A stretch of DNA of 5,059 nt from PHAA01 sp964584415. GTDB lineage: Bacteria > Bacillota > Syntrophomonadia > Syntrophomonadales > Syntrophomonadaceae. Below the pieces are notes generated by a model. It worked only from the letters and a program-made list of their open reading frames with translations. It did not search any database and had not been told where the DNA came from. Each line of letters begins with the position of its first letter. The first letter of the stretch is position 1. Location: assembly GCA_964584415.1 (NCBI GenBank), contig CAZOZX010000138.1, positions 1 through 5,059 on the forward strand, in the 5' to 3' direction. The position numbers and the translations under genes were made by a program. Positions 4,984 through 5,059 of this stretch are shown piece by piece.

Positions 4984-5059
4984 ATGGATAAGAAACTGAT
5001 AGATGAAATCATGATAGAAGTCGGTTTGGAACATATCGAATATGATGAACAAGAGGAGT
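4984..5059 (+). CDS. Unrecognised protein, N-terminus only (3' partial)
   Basis: The ATG at 4984 has GGAGG at 4971-4975, 8 nt upstream, so the start is well supported. Only 25 codons are visible before the window ends. The peptide begins MDKKLIDEIMIEVGLEH and is rich in Glu, Asp and Ile, consistent with a soluble cytoplasmic protein beginning with an amphipathic helix; there is no signal peptide or membrane segment. I do not recognise the family. It is separated from the PII gene by the terminator and repeat, so it may be its own transcription unit. Confidence 0.7.
   Translation, partial: MDKKLIDEIMIEVGLEHIEYDEQEE

Noticed and set aside
1..5059. CRISPR array, tRNA, rRNA or complete insertion sequence
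   Set aside because: There are no regularly spaced direct repeats, tRNA-like cloverleaf, rRNA segments or transposase frame in the window.

Overview
The window comes from a diazotrophic bacterium, most likely an anaerobic Firmicute of the Peptococcaceae/Clostridia kind. I infer this from the gene complement, the strong GGAGG-type ribosome binding sites, the NifN carrying an NPCxxCMPLGA-type N-terminus, and a REP-like inverted repeat. All supported genes lie on the + strand. The sequence alone cannot name the species.

Layout. Positions 1-1089 hold the 3' three-quarters of nifE, which enters the window already open. nifN (1095-2504) follows after 5 nt and nifB (2501-3358) overlaps it by ATGA. 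A 28-codon ORF (3355-3441) overlaps the nifB stop, again by ATGA, and leads into a gene for an AnfO-family protein (3447-4055). After a 195-nt gap holding a possible 34-codon ORF (4099-4203) comes a PII signal-transduction protein gene (4251-4595). The 388 nt from 4596 to 4983 hold no long ORF. They contain a possible promoter, a clear intrinsic terminator (4762-4792), a 65-bp imperfect inverted repeat (4805-4869) and an 18-codon ORF behind a near-consensus Shine-Dalgarno sequence. The window ends inside the first 25 codons of an unrecognised gene (4984 onward).

How the genes work together. NifB makes the NifB-co (8Fe-9S-C) precursor by radical SAM chemistry. The NifEN scaffold matures it into the M-cluster/FeMo-co. 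AnfO is a poorly characterised accessory protein best known from Fe-only nitrogenase operons, and it sits here where nifX or another cofactor carrier is often found. The PII protein probably links the cluster to 2-oxoglutarate/ATP (nitrogen and energy) status. It lacks the Tyr-51 that is uridylylated in enteric PII.

Most worth following up: the AnfO-family gene directly behind a short NifB, the PII variant with Leu at position 51, the tiny coupled ORF between nifB and anfO, and the leader-like intergenic region with its terminator and REP-like repeat. I found no fully novel system that I can defend. The window looks like an unusual variant of a nif (or possibly mixed nif/anf) cofactor-assembly operon.
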